Position numbers and translations under genes: made by a program
Shown here: positions 25,752 through 33,359 of the stretch, piece by piece
How positions within the stretch are numbered: position 1 is the stretch's first letter
Layout: every line of letters begins with the position of its first letter
The notes under the pieces: generated by a model
The model's database searches: none
The model's input: the letters and a program-made list of their open reading frames with translations, nothing else
Told to the model about the DNA's origin: nothing
Source: Candidatus Thiodiazotropha sp. (ex Epidulcina cf. delphinae)
GTDB lineage: Bacteria; Pseudomonadota; Gammaproteobacteria; Chromatiales; Chromatiaceae
Assembly: GCA_025656455.1 (NCBI GenBank)
Contig: JAHXHS010000020.1
Location: forward strand, 1 to 64,000
DNA length: 64,000 nucleotides
Reading direction: 5' to 3'

Positions 25752-26741
25752 ATGGCACGTGAACTGATGTTGCTCAGACATGGAAAGTCGGACTGGAGTG
25801 AACAGGTGGAAGATTTCAAGAGGCCGCTGAAGGACCGGGGCAAGCGAGGCGCTCAACGCCTGGGCGTGTGGTTGCAGCAGCAGCGGTTGTTGCCGGATTA
25901 TGTGGTCAGCTCACCGGCGGAACGGGCGATCGTCACCGCGGAGAAGACGGTTAAGGCGATGGGAGGGGATGCCCATGCCATCAAGGAGGAGCGGCGTATC
26001 TATGCGGCTCGGGTGGAGGATCTGTTATCGGTGCTCGCTGAAGCGCCTGAAGGCGCAAGCAGAGTCCTGCTGGTCGGCCACAACCCGAGCCTGGAGGCGC
26101 TGACTGAATTCTTGGAGGGTGAACGCATTCCTTTGCCGAAAGACGGCAAACTCATACCCACGGCTACCTTGGCGCGCATCGAAATGCCAGATGACTGGCA
26201 TGAATTGAAGGCCGGCGACGGCCATCTGCTTTCCATTACCCGTGCCGACGGACTGGAAAAGAAATTTCCCTTTCCCGACCAAAATGGCACGGAGATGCGC
26301 GATCGACCGGCTTATTACTACAATCAGTCTTCGGTCGTTCCTTATCGGATACGCGATGGCAGGCCTGAGATCCTGGTGGTTATGTCGAGCAAACGCAAAC
26401 ACTGGGTATTGCCCAAAGGCATCAGCGAACCGTCGTTGACCTTACAGGCGTCGGCGGCAAAAGAGGCTTTCGAAGAAGCGGGTGTGGAAGGGGATGTCAT
26501 CGATGACCCGCTGGGCAGTTATACCTACCAGAAGTGGGGCGCCGAATGCACGGTGCAGGTCTATCCCATGCGGGTCACCCGGGAGCTTTCCGAGGATGAG
26601 TGGGAGGAGCAGCATCGTGGACGCGAATGGCTCTCCCCGAAGCAGGCGATGAAACGTGTCAGGCAGGCGGAGTTGAAACCGATGATCCAGTCCCTGGCAA
26701 AACAACTGGAACAGCACTACCGGGCGGGAATCAGTGGCTAA
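25752..26741 (+). CDS. SixA-like histidine phosphatase / NUDIX fusion
   Basis: Residues 1-155 are a SixA-type phosphohistidine phosphatase (LMLLRHGKSDWSEQ with catalytic His, SSPAERAIVTAEKT, VGHNPSLEALTEFL with the second His). Residues 185-329 are a NUDIX domain, HWVLPKGISEPSLTLQASAA then KEAFEEAGVEG. The usual first Glu of the Nudix box is Leu here, a form seen in diphosphoinositol-polyphosphate-type relatives. Fusion of a phosphatase and a NUDIX domain suggests one pathway acting on phosphoprotein or polyphosphorylated small molecules. GAGGTGGAGAG precedes the ATG. The stop overlaps the following GTG start by 8 nt. Confidence 0.85.
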   Translation: MARELMLLRHGKSDWSEQVEDFKRPLKDRGKRGAQRLGVWLQQQRLLPDYVVSSPAERAIVTAEKTVKAMGGDAHAIKEERRIYAARVEDLLSVLAEAPEGASRVLLVGHNPSLEALTEFLEGERIPLPKDGKLIPTATLARIEMPDDWHELKAGDGHLLSITRADGLEKKFPFPDQNGTEMRDRPAYYYNQSSVVPYRIRDGRPEILVVMSSKRKHWVLPKGISEPSLTLQASAAKEAFEEAGVEGDVIDDPLGSYTYQKWGAECTVQVYPMRVTRELSEDEWEEQHRGREWLSPKQAMKRVRQAELKPMIQSLAKQLEQHYRAGISG

Positions 26742-27438
26742 GGTGATAGCCGCTTTGCTGCGGCATGGGGAGTATCATCAGTTAGCCGATACCCCGAGCG
26801 CCCTGCAACCCTTTCTGCTGACCAGCCGTGGGATCGAGCAGGCGGAGCGATCGGTCTCCCTGTTGCAAGGCGCCCTGTCGATGTTCGACTGGTCCCTCCA
26901 TCCGGTGATCGACAGCTCGCGGCTGTTGCGGGGCTGGCAAACCGCTGCAGTGATTCGTCAGGCGTTGCTAGCCGGCGCCTCGACCCCATTACAGATCGAG
27001 ACCTTCGATGAATTGGCGGAACGCAGTGTCGGTTCCGCAGCCAACCTGACGGTTCAACAGATCGAATCGGTGTTGCGGGAGGACCCCCGTTTTCCGCTCC
27101 CCCCCCAGGGTTGGAAATCGGACAGCCACTATCGCCTGCCGTTGCAGGGGGCGGAGTCGCTGATGGAGGCGGGAGAACGGGTGGCCCGACATCTCGACAG
27201 TCGTCTTGCTCAACTGCAGCGGCAAGTCGAGGTGGATACGGTCAAGCTCTTCGTAGGGCATGGCGCGGCTTTTCGTCACGCGGCACACCATCTCGGCGTG
27301 TTGGAGTTTCACCAACTAGCGGACCTGAGCATGCATTACTGCCGGCCTGTTTTTGTTGAGCGCCACCATGCCGGCGACTGGCGCCACTTGACCGGAGCCT
27401 GGAAGGTCCGTTCCGAGGGAGAGGCATTTGTCGACTGA
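26734..27438 (+). CDS. Histidine phosphatase family protein
   Basis: The 234-aa protein starts at GTG and carries the RHG motif at residues 9-12 (LLRHGEYHQ) and the second catalytic region FVGHGAAFRHAAHHLGV near 172. It belongs to the large phosphoglycerate mutase-like superfamily; which phosphate ester is used cannot be told. It overlaps the upstream and downstream genes (8 and 11 nt), so the two phosphatases and the metallophosphatase are made from one message. Confidence 0.82.
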   Translation: MAKVIAALLRHGEYHQLADTPSALQPFLLTSRGIEQAERSVSLLQGALSMFDWSLHPVIDSSRLLRGWQTAAVIRQALLAGASTPLQIETFDELAERSVGSAANLTVQQIESVLREDPRFPLPPQGWKSDSHYRLPLQGAESLMEAGERVARHLDSRLAQLQRQVEVDTVKLFVGHGAAFRHAAHHLGVLEFHQLADLSMHYCRPVFVERHHAGDWRHLTGAWKVRSEGEAFVD

Positions 27439-28777
27439 CGCGCTCACCAGGCATAATAAATTCCACCGCAAGCGTTTGCCAGTCTATCGGGGCCTGAAAT
27501 GGATTGACGCGGAACTGCCGAAAACGAGTGAGTCCTGGTTGTTGGGGAAACAGCGCTCGATTGTCAAGGAGAAGGGATTGCGCGACTCGACAGAGCAGCT
27601 ATTGAGCGAGGTGGTGAATCAGGAAAAGTGGCGCTGGCCAAAAAGAGCGCTCCTCTTCTTCTCGGATCCCCATGCCGATGCCGATGCCTTTATCGCCTCC
27701 CTGGTAGCGTCAGGTGGGGTCAAGAAAACGGGTGAGAAAGATCAGAATCTGAAGCTGATATCGAGCGGCCGCCGGTCCGTTTTCGTTATCGGCGGCGACT
27801 GCTTCGATAAAGGACCGAGTAATTTGCGGTTGTTGCGCGTGGTGCATCGATTGATTGAGCAGGGGGCCAGGGTATCCCTGCTTGCCGGCAATCACGATAT
27901 CCGTATCAAGTTAGGTATTGCATCGGTCGGCATGGATCCTGATCCGCGCCATGACCACTTCTTTATCCGCATGGGCAGCAAAGTCATCCCTATGCTGCGT
28001 GAGATCGTCGATGAATATCTCCAGGGCAAGGGGGCGCTCAAGGGCATACCGCCGACACGGAGTTGCCGGCGTATCCTCTATCCGCCGAAACGCTGGTTCA
28101 AAGAGTTTCCCAAAATGGCGAGTTGGGTCATGCCGGACAAACATATGGCCCGTGAGCTCAAGCGCCTCAGGGAAAAAATCGACGATTTCGAAGCCGATTG
28201 TCAGGCAGCCGGCCTCTCATTGCGGCAGGTCTATGCCGCAGTGATGAAGTGGCAGCAACTCTTTCTCGAGCCTGGCGGTGAGTTCAGTTGGTTCTTCAAA
28301 CGCATGCAGCTGGCCTATCGGCAGGGCTCTTTTCTGTTTGTCCATGCGGGCATTGACGACAGGATGGCCAAACTGATCAACCGCAAAGGGATCAAATATA
28401 TCAACCGGGCGTTCAAGGAGAGTGTTGATGATGAGATCTTCGAGTTCTACTACGGCCCCCTGGCAAACCTGATTCGCACAAAGTATCGGGATGTGGATAT
28501 GCCATTGACCCGCAAGGGTGTCGAACTGATGCATGACGCGGGGATTTACGCCATCGTTCACGGGCATGCCAACCGTTATCATGGCCAGCGCATCATGCTG
28601 CGCAAGGGCATGATCAATTTCGAATGCGACGCCACCATTGATCGTCATACCCGTGACAAGGAAGGGTTGACGGGGGAGGGCGCCGCCGTGACCATTTTTC
28701 ACCCGGACCGCCTGGTGATGGGGGTCAGTACCGACTATCCGCGTATTAAGGTGTTCGATCCAAAATCAATTGTCTGA
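27428..28777 (+). CDS. Metallophosphoesterase (PPP-like) of the GAK neighbourhood
   Basis: The 449-aa protein shows the dinuclear-metal phosphoesterase motifs in order: FSDPHADADAF (~80), VIGGDCFDKGPS (~119), LLAGNHDIRI (~153), an inserted helical region of about 200 residues, and VHGHANRY (~378). The start is TTG after GAGGGAGAGG and overlaps the upstream gene. The long insertion and N-terminal 75 residues are not standard for Ser/Thr phosphatases, so the substrate could be a protein, polyphosphate or nucleotide. Confidence 0.82.
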   Translation: MSTDALTRHNKFHRKRLPVYRGLKWIDAELPKTSESWLLGKQRSIVKEKGLRDSTEQLLSEVVNQEKWRWPKRALLFFSDPHADADAFIASLVASGGVKKTGEKDQNLKLISSGRRSVFVIGGDCFDKGPSNLRLLRVVHRLIEQGARVSLLAGNHDIRIKLGIASVGMDPDPRHDHFFIRMGSKVIPMLREIVDEYLQGKGALKGIPPTRSCRRILYPPKRWFKEFPKMASWVMPDKHMARELKRLREKIDDFEADCQAAGLSLRQVYAAVMKWQQLFLEPGGEFSWFFKRMQLAYRQGSFLFVHAGIDDRMAKLINRKGIKYINRAFKESVDDEIFEFYYGPLANLIRTKYRDVDMPLTRKGVELMHDAGIYAIVHGHANRYHGQRIMLRKGMINFECDATIDRHTRDKEGLTGEGAAVTIFHPDRLVMGVSTDYPRIKVFDPKSIV

Positions 28778-28787
28778 CAGGGTTAAT

Positions 28788-29063
28788 ATGAGACAGGGCA
28801 AGAAAAATTTTCGCCACGAATCTCTACAGGATAGGGAGTCGATTCAAGCGATCTTGAAAGCGATCACTCAAGGTGTCGCCAAGGGCAAACTGACGCTGAG
28901 TGATGACGACGATGAGATGGTCATGCAACCGGATGGCTTGCTGCAGTTGAAAGTGAGTGCGGCCCAGGATGCGGAGCGGCACCGTATTAATCTGCGAATT
29001 ACCTGGCAAGTGGAAGAGGAGAAGCAGAAAAAGAGCAAGACCCTGAAGGTCAAGTTGAAGTAA
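28788..29063 (+). CDS. Amphi-Trp domain protein
   Basis: The 91-aa product (ATG at 28788; an in-frame TTG at 28770 would add six residues and overlap the previous stop) reads MRQGKKNFRHESLQDRESIQ, then LTLSDDDDEMVMQPDGLLQL and RHRINLRITWQVEEEKQKK. That is the pattern of the amphi-Trp domain, a small alternating-polar domain with a conserved Trp, known as a companion of GAK ATP-grasp and HprK-related genes. It may be the substrate or scaffold of those enzymes (inference). It is the last gene of the operon and ends one nucleotide before a CTAG element. Confidence 0.8.
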   Translation: MRQGKKNFRHESLQDRESIQAILKAITQGVAKGKLTLSDDDDEMVMQPDGLLQLKVSAAQDAERHRINLRITWQVEEEKQKKSKTLKVKLK

Positions 29064-29067
29064 CTAG

Positions 29068-29278
29068 TGTGGTGTAACGTATAAACTGTACCAATCAGAG
29101 GCCCGTCAATGCCTCAAGACGCCCCGCAGGAAGTGCCCTTGGGGTGCCAGGCGCAGCGCGCAGGCAATGGCGCGCCATTCCCGGCGCAACGCGCCTAGCA
29201 CCCCAAGGGCACTTCCTTCGGGGCGCAGCTAACGGCTTAGCGTCTCGCTGATTGGTGCAGTTTATACGTTACACCACA
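29068..29278. mobile_element. CTAG-flanked palindromic element, family A (short variant)
   Basis: The termini TGTGGTGTAACGTATAAACT and GTACCAATCAG are as in the 2219 copy, with one mismatch at the right end (GGTGCAG). CTAG lies at 29064-29067 and 29279-29282. The 211-bp interior contains an inserted-looking GCCCCAAGGGCAC palindrome pair. The right CTAG is shared with the next element, so two elements lie head to tail on one duplicated tetranucleotide. Confidence 0.9.
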
Positions 29279-29282
29279 CTAG

Positions 29283-29546
29283 GGCCTGTTAACACTAATT
29301 TGATAGCCACTATTGTGCCTGAAAAAGCGCCAATCAAGGCGCGAGGAGCGTAGTTTGGTTGTTCCAAATAAGCGACGAGTAACGCCGAGTGGCGCTTTTT
29401 CAGGCGCAACCCGAAGGGCCAAGGCCCTGTTTTCGCCCAGCGGCGTTATCAGTCGCTTATGTAGACTCAGCTACACGGCGCTCCTTCTGCCTTGCTGGAC
29501 AAAAACAGGGTCTTGGCAGTGGCTATCAAATTAGTGTTAACAGGCC
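29283..29546. mobile_element. CTAG-flanked palindromic element, family C
   Basis: Perfect 28-bp inverted ends GGCCTGTTAACACTAATTTG then ATAGCCAC lie between CTAG 29279-29282 and CTAG 29547-29550. The interior shows nested palindromes (AAGCGCC..GGCGCTT; AAGCGAC..GTCGCTT). Ends beginning GGCCTGTTAAC resemble those of some IS5-group elements, which also make 4-bp duplications; no transposase is encoded. It stops 6 bp before the pncC start codon. Confidence 0.9.
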
Positions 29547-29552
29547 CTAGCG

Positions 29553-30044
29553 ATGAGTGAACCGGTTAGCGAATTGACCGACCGGTGCGCCCGGCTGCTG
29601 CGCCATCAGGGATTTCGCCTGGCGGTGGCTGAGTCCTGCACCGGCGGCTGGCTGGCCAAGGTGCTGACGGATCTGCCGGGCAGTAGCGAATGGTTCGACC
29701 GGGGATTCGTGACCTACAGCAATCAGGCCAAACAGGCGATGCTGGGCGTCACTTCCCAGACATTGGAGCAGTTTGGCGCGGTGAGCGAAGCGACCGTTGG
29801 CGAGATGACTCAGGGAGCCCTGCGCGAAAGCGGGGCTGATGTGGCTGTCGCCATCAGTGGCATCGCCGGTCCGGGGGGCGGCAGCGAGGGAAAACCGGTG
29901 GGGACGGTCTGCTTTGCCTGGCAGATCAGGGGCAGGGAGGCGATCACCGGCCGGGAGTGGATCGACGGCGACCGCAAGCAGGTGCGCTGGCAAGCGGTGG
30001 TGCATGCCCTAAGGCAGCTAGAGCGGCTATTGCGCAGTGGCTGA
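29553..30044 (+). CDS. pncC: Nicotinamide-nucleotide amidase (CinA C-terminal family)
   Basis: The 163-aa stand-alone CinA C-terminal domain has LAVAESCTGGWLAKVLTDLP and the AISGIAGPGGGSEGKPVGTV signature. PncC deamidates NMN to nicotinate mononucleotide in the pyridine nucleotide salvage route. The gene typically stands before recA in gammaproteobacteria, as here. The usual upstream ribosome site is missing because a CTAG element ends 6 bp before the ATG (CAGGCCCTAGCG), so translation or transcription may be altered. Confidence 0.93.
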   Translation: MSEPVSELTDRCARLLRHQGFRLAVAESCTGGWLAKVLTDLPGSSEWFDRGFVTYSNQAKQAMLGVTSQTLEQFGAVSEATVGEMTQGALRESGADVAVAISGIAGPGGGSEGKPVGTVCFAWQIRGREAITGREWIDGDRKQVRWQAVVHALRQLERLLRSG

Positions 30045-30579
30045 CCAGCGTCTCTTCTTTGCCCTCTGGCCCGAGGCCCAGGTGCGTGACGAATTCGCCG
30101 CCTTGGCGCATGCATCGGCGCCGGGTGAAGGGCGAAGGCACCGCGCCGATGATCTGCACATGACCTTGGTTTTTCTCGGTCAGGTTGACCCATCACGGCG
30201 ACAGTGTATCGAAGGGGTCGCCGACGCCATTCGGGCGCCCTCTTTCGAATTGACGATCGATCATACCGGTTTCTGGTCCAGACCGAGGATCTTCTGGGCC
30301 GCGCCCGACACCACACCCGAGCCACTCAAGCAACTGGTGCATGATCTGAATCACGGATTGCGCGGCTGTGGGTTCGAACCGGAACAACGTTCCTACAAAC
30401 CACACGTCACGCTCTATAGAAAGGCGCGCCATGCTAAACCAACGCCATTGCCGGCAGGCATTCAGTGGCCGGTCAGGGAGTTTGTGCTGGCGTCGTCTGC
30501 AAATCCGGGTTCATCCTCGACACGCTATCAAGTATTGCGGCGATGGGCTCTGGATGATGCTGGAGAAGAAACCGGGTAG
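30037..30579 (+). CDS. thpR: RNA 2',3'-cyclic phosphodiesterase
   Basis: The 180-aa LigT-like 2H phosphoesterase has two catalytic HxTx motifs, HMTL (near residue 41) and HVTL (near residue 123). The family hydrolyses 2',3'-cyclic phosphate RNA ends and can ligate tRNA halves in vitro. It starts with GTG and overlaps pncC by 8 nt, so the two are translated from one message. The last residues DDAGEETG are poorly conserved. Confidence 0.9.
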   Translation: MADQRLFFALWPEAQVRDEFAALAHASAPGEGRRHRADDLHMTLVFLGQVDPSRRQCIEGVADAIRAPSFELTIDHTGFWSRPRIFWAAPDTTPEPLKQLVHDLNHGLRGCGFEPEQRSYKPHVTLYRKARHAKPTPLPAGIQWPVREFVLASSANPGSSSTRYQVLRRWALDDAGEETG

Positions 30580-30663
30580 ACATCATGGATTGACCTGCTC
30601 AAGCGTCTCAGCCCAAATGGCGAGGCATTGAATCCCTATTAGCCATGCACTGTGCCTGTGTGG

Positions 30664-30755
30664 TTTCACCACGAAGAACACGAAGGACACGAAGTGTGGG
30701 ATTAAGCGATTCGTGCTATGACCCCTTCGTGCTCTTCGTGTCCTTCGTGGTGAAA
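30664..30755. repeat. Inverted repeat TTTCACCACGAAG...CTTCGTGGTGAAA
   Basis: Two arms of about 30 bp, TTTCACCACGAAGAACACGA with AGGACACGAAG and its near-perfect reverse complement, are separated by about 31 bp. Sequences of this CACGAAG type are dispersed in many proteobacterial genomes. It sits 85 bp after thpR and may act as a transcription boundary. Confidence 0.75.
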
Positions 30756-30868
30756 ACGATCAACAATACGAACAACGGCATGCAGTGCGTGACCAGAGCC
30801 TAAGCTATTGAAGAAAATAGGAAAAAGATGAAAGCAAGCGGCAATAGTTAACAGGTCAATCCCTATCA

Positions 30869-30889
30869 GGGCGCGGCCCTGCCGCACCC
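30869..30889. repeat. REP-like palindrome
   Basis: GGGCGCGGCCCTGCCGCACCC is a member of the dispersed GGTGCGGC..GCCGCACC family, here in the intergenic region before the small membrane protein. Confidence 0.65.
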
Positions 30890-30936
30890 ACATCGGTTTT
30901 TGATAGTGGATTATTGAGACAGAGGGTTTTGTTGGC

Positions 30937-31176
30937 TTGAGATCGTATTCAATCCTCATGTTCGGCACACTGTTGAGTCTCGCGCCAGGCTTGTCGTTGA
31001 TTGTGATCGGTTTTTTCATCAATGCCTGCGTTTTTTTCTTTACCCACTCCCTGGCCGCCGGCTGGCGCGGTGTGGTCGTCGGTTCGCTGCTGATTCTGGG
31101 CGTTACCTTGGGGATTGCCTTGTGGTTGGGCGGCCGGGAGCGCAAACGGGTTAATACCTTGTGTTCAGACTCATGA
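30937..31176 (+). CDS. Small two-helix membrane protein, hypothetical
   Basis: The 79-aa product has two hydrophobic segments (FGTLLSLAPGLSLIVIGFFI and VVVGSLLILGVTLGIALWLG) followed by a basic tail GGRERKRVN, suggesting both ends in the cytoplasm. The start is either TTG 30937 or ATG 30958 (M-F-G-T-L-L); neither has a strong ribosome site. No family is recognised. The hydrophobic design and undisturbed frame make a real gene plausible but not certain. Confidence 0.45.
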   Translation: MRSYSILMFGTLLSLAPGLSLIVIGFFINACVFFFTHSLAAGWRGVVVGSLLILGVTLGIALWLGGRERKRVNTLCSDS

Positions 31177-31201
31177 CGTGGGCCTGTGGCTGTGTGATAA
31201 T
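31173..31201 (+). promoter_or_regulatory. Candidate recA promoter (extended -10)
   Basis: ATGACG (31173-31178) and TGTGATAAT (-10 at 31196-31201 with a TG extension) are 17 bp apart. If used, the transcript would begin near 31208 and carry the whole palindromic element at 31212-31369 in its leader. No CTG-N10-CAG LexA site is visible nearby. This is a pattern match only. Confidence 0.4.
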
Positions 31202-31211
31202 TCCGGGCTAG

Positions 31212-31369
31212 TACTCCTTCAACATGATAATGATGGGTTCAGTTGGTCTGTCAGCGTCCATGACCGCGTTGCGCCTCTTGTAAAGGACTCAGGCCATTCA
31301 CCGCGAGGCGCGCCTTGTCCTGAACGCTGACAGACCAACTGAACCCATCATTATCATGTTGAAGGAGTA
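31212..31369. mobile_element. CTAG-flanked palindromic element, family D (recA leader)
   Basis: A 158-bp element has 46-bp perfect terminal inverted repeats (TACTCCTTCAACATGATAAT, GATGGGTTCAGTTGGTCTGT, CAGCGT), with CTAG at 31208-31211 and 31370-31373. Arms this long leave only a 66-bp interior with further partial symmetry, so the transcribed form would be a near-continuous hairpin. It ends 76 bp before the recA start codon. Confidence 0.92.
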
Positions 31370-31445
31370 CTAGGTATCGATTGGGTCGCCAGACCAGGAT
31401 GTCCGGCGTGTAGCTTTTAAAGATTAACAAACGAGGATTGACCGA

Positions 31446-32474
31446 ATGGATGAAAACCGTGCAAAGGCGCTGAGCGCCGCTCTGGGGCAGATTGAGAAAC
31501 AGTTCGGCAAGGGATCTGTGATGCGCATGGGGGATACCAGCTCAGTGCGCAATATCGAAGTGATCTCGACCGGCTCCCTCTCCCTGGACATCGCCCTTGG
31601 CATTGGCGGACTTCCGAAAGGCCGTGTGGTGGAGATCTACGGCCCCGAATCTTCCGGTAAGACCACCCTGACCCTACAGGTGGTCGCCGAGGCGCAGAAG
31701 ATGGGCGGCACCGCCGCCTTTATCGACGCCGAGCATGCCCTCGATCCGCAGTATGCGGAGAAACTGGGCGTGAATGTGGACGAACTGCTGGTCTCCCAGC
31801 CGGATACCGGCGAGCAGGCCCTGGAGATCACCGACATGCTGGTGCGATCCGGCGCCGTGGATGTGGTCGTCATCGATTCGGTGGCGGCCCTGACCCCCAA
31901 GGCGGAGATCGAAGGGGACATGGGCGATTCCCATGTCGGCCTGCAGGCACGCCTGATGTCTCAGGCCTTGCGAAAACTCACCGCCAACATCAAGCGCACC
32001 AACTGTCTGGTGATCTTCATTAACCAGATCCGCATGAAGATCGGTGTCATGTTCGGCAGTCCCGAGACCACCACCGGGGGCAACGCCCTGAAGTTCTACG
32101 CCTCCGTGCGCCTCGATATTCGCCGCATCGGCGCCATCAAGAAGGGCGATGAAGTGGTCGGTAACGACACCCGGGTGAAGGTGGTGAAGAACAAAGTCGC
32201 ACCTCCCTTCAAGCAGGTGCAGTTCGAGATCCTGTATGGCGAGGGCATCTCCCATGAGGGGGAAATCATCGAACTGGGCGTGCAGCAGGGCATTATCGAT
32301 AAATCAGGCGCCTGGTACAGCCATAACGGCGATCGCATCGGGCAAGGCAAGGAGAACGTGCGCAACTTTCTCAAGGAGAATCCCGAAATCACTGACGGGA
32401 TCGAAGCGCGTATTCGCGCCGAGTTGTTGCCCTCGAACGAAGGCGAGGAAGCGCTAGCCGAGGCGGAAGCCTGA
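31446..32474 (+). CDS. recA: Recombinase A
   Basis: The 342-aa protein is a canonical RecA: Walker [10 protein letters not shown] (~66-74), the [11 protein letters not shown]alker B strand, the L1/L2 loops (including [20 protein letters not shown]) and an acidic C-terminus [11 protein letters not shown]. It forms the ssDNA filament for recombination and activates LexA cleavage. It is followed by recX overlapping the stop codon. The usual LexA operator is not evident upstream; a 158-bp palindromic element lies in the leader. Confidence 0.98.
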   Translation: MDENRAKALSAALGQIEKQFGKGSVMRMGDTSSVRNIEVISTGSLSLDIALGIGGLPKGRVVEIYGPESSGKTTLTLQVVAEAQKMGGTAAFIDAEHALDPQYAEKLGVNVDELLVSQPDTGEQALEITDMLVRSGAVDVVVIDSVAALTPKAEIEGDMGDSHVGLQARLMSQALRKLTANIKRTNCLVIFINQIRMKIGVMFGSPETTTGGNALKFYASVRLDIRRIGAIKKGDEVVGNDTRVKVVKNKVAPPFKQVQFEILYGEGISHEGEIIELGVQQGIIDKSGAWYSHNGDRIGQGKENVRNFLKENPEITDGIEARIRAELLPSNEGEEALAEAEA

Positions 32475-32917
32475 GCCGGGAGGCATGCCAAGAGGCCGAG
32501 GCGGCGGCGCTCCGGCTGCTGACCGCCAGAGAGCACTCATTGCGGGAGCTGTGGAATAAACTGCAATCCCGCGGTTTCGACGAGCAGACCATCGACGCTG
32601 TTCTTCAGCGTCTGAGCGATTCGGGTTTGCAGAGCGACGATCGCTTTGCCGAAAACTTTGTCACCGGCCGGGTGAGCAAAGGGAGCGGTCCGGTGCGCAT
32701 TCGCGCCGAGTTGCGTGAGAGAGGCGTGGATGAAGCGCTTATCGAGACGCATCTGGCGGGTTACGCCGGTGCATGGCCGGAACTGTTGCTGCAGGTGCAT
32801 GATGCAAAATATGGCAAGCAGCGCGCCAAGGATCGAAAAGCGTTGGCGAAAAGGGCGCGGTTTCTCGAGTATCGCGGTTTTCCCGGTGAGTTGATCCGTG
32901 ATTTTCTTTTCGATTGA
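32471..32917 (+). CDS. recX: RecA regulator RecX (likely CTG start)
   Basis: The frame encodes a RecX protein: [40 protein letters not shown] and [17 protein letters not shown] at the end. RecX caps and disassembles RecA filaments. The conserved N-terminal helix extends upstream of the TTG at 32540, yet no ATG, GTG or TTG exists in frame before the recA end. CTG at 32471, overlapping the recA stop as CTGA and preceded by GAGGCGGAAGC, is the best start and gives 148 aa, a usual RecX length. The alternative is the TTG with a shortened protein of 125 aa. Confidence 0.85.
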   Translation: MSREACQEAEAAALRLLTAREHSLRELWNKLQSRGFDEQTIDAVLQRLSDSGLQSDDRFAENFVTGRVSKGSGPVRIRAELRERGVDEALIETHLAGYAGAWPELLLQVHDAKYGKQRAKDRKALAKRARFLEYRGFPGELIRDFLFD

Positions 32918-33359
32918 TGAAGTGTCCGGCAGGTGAGGCCACGACGATAATTACCAAGCTATATTTGCGTTAATTCAATGTAGGTAAACCACCGCCACAG
33001 GCGGTGAGACACGAAGAGGTTCTGCCGTGCCGGGGAGCAGCTGGGTGGTCGGTCCAGGCGGGGAGTTCAATCCTGATGCCTTGCTGAGACCCTAAGAGGA
33101 AAAGAAACTCTCGCCAAGCTCGCAAAGGATCCTCAGACAATCTCTTCTTGGCGTACTTTGCGAGCTTAGCGAGAGAGATGATGTATGCCTGGCCAGTTGT
33201 GGCAAACCAGGATGACAGCGTGGCGGTGTGGAAAAGTGAGCGGCAGCCCTGACATAGCCCCCTTTGGGGGCTTTCATCATACTACCCGCTCTGCGGGTAG
33301 TAGATGATTCGTGTTCATTAGCGGACCCATCATGTTTGGTATTACGTGAAAATAGGTAG
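32918..33359. repeat. Intergenic repeat cluster after recX
   Basis: The stretch holds no gene. It contains an inverted repeat of the TCGCCAAG type (33104-33132 against 33147-33175, CTCGCCAAGCTCGCAAAG and its near complement). It also carries a TTTGCGTTAATTC dispersed repeat at 32964-32977 and a small hairpin CTACCCGCTCTGCGGGTAG at 33283-33301. The first part resembles 2139-2180, so two repeat types recur in both cassette regions. Confidence 0.6.

Noticed and set aside
30664..30755. CACGAAG inverted repeat as an attachment site or riboswitch
   Set aside because: It is a dispersed repeat type, with no integrase or regulated gene next to it.
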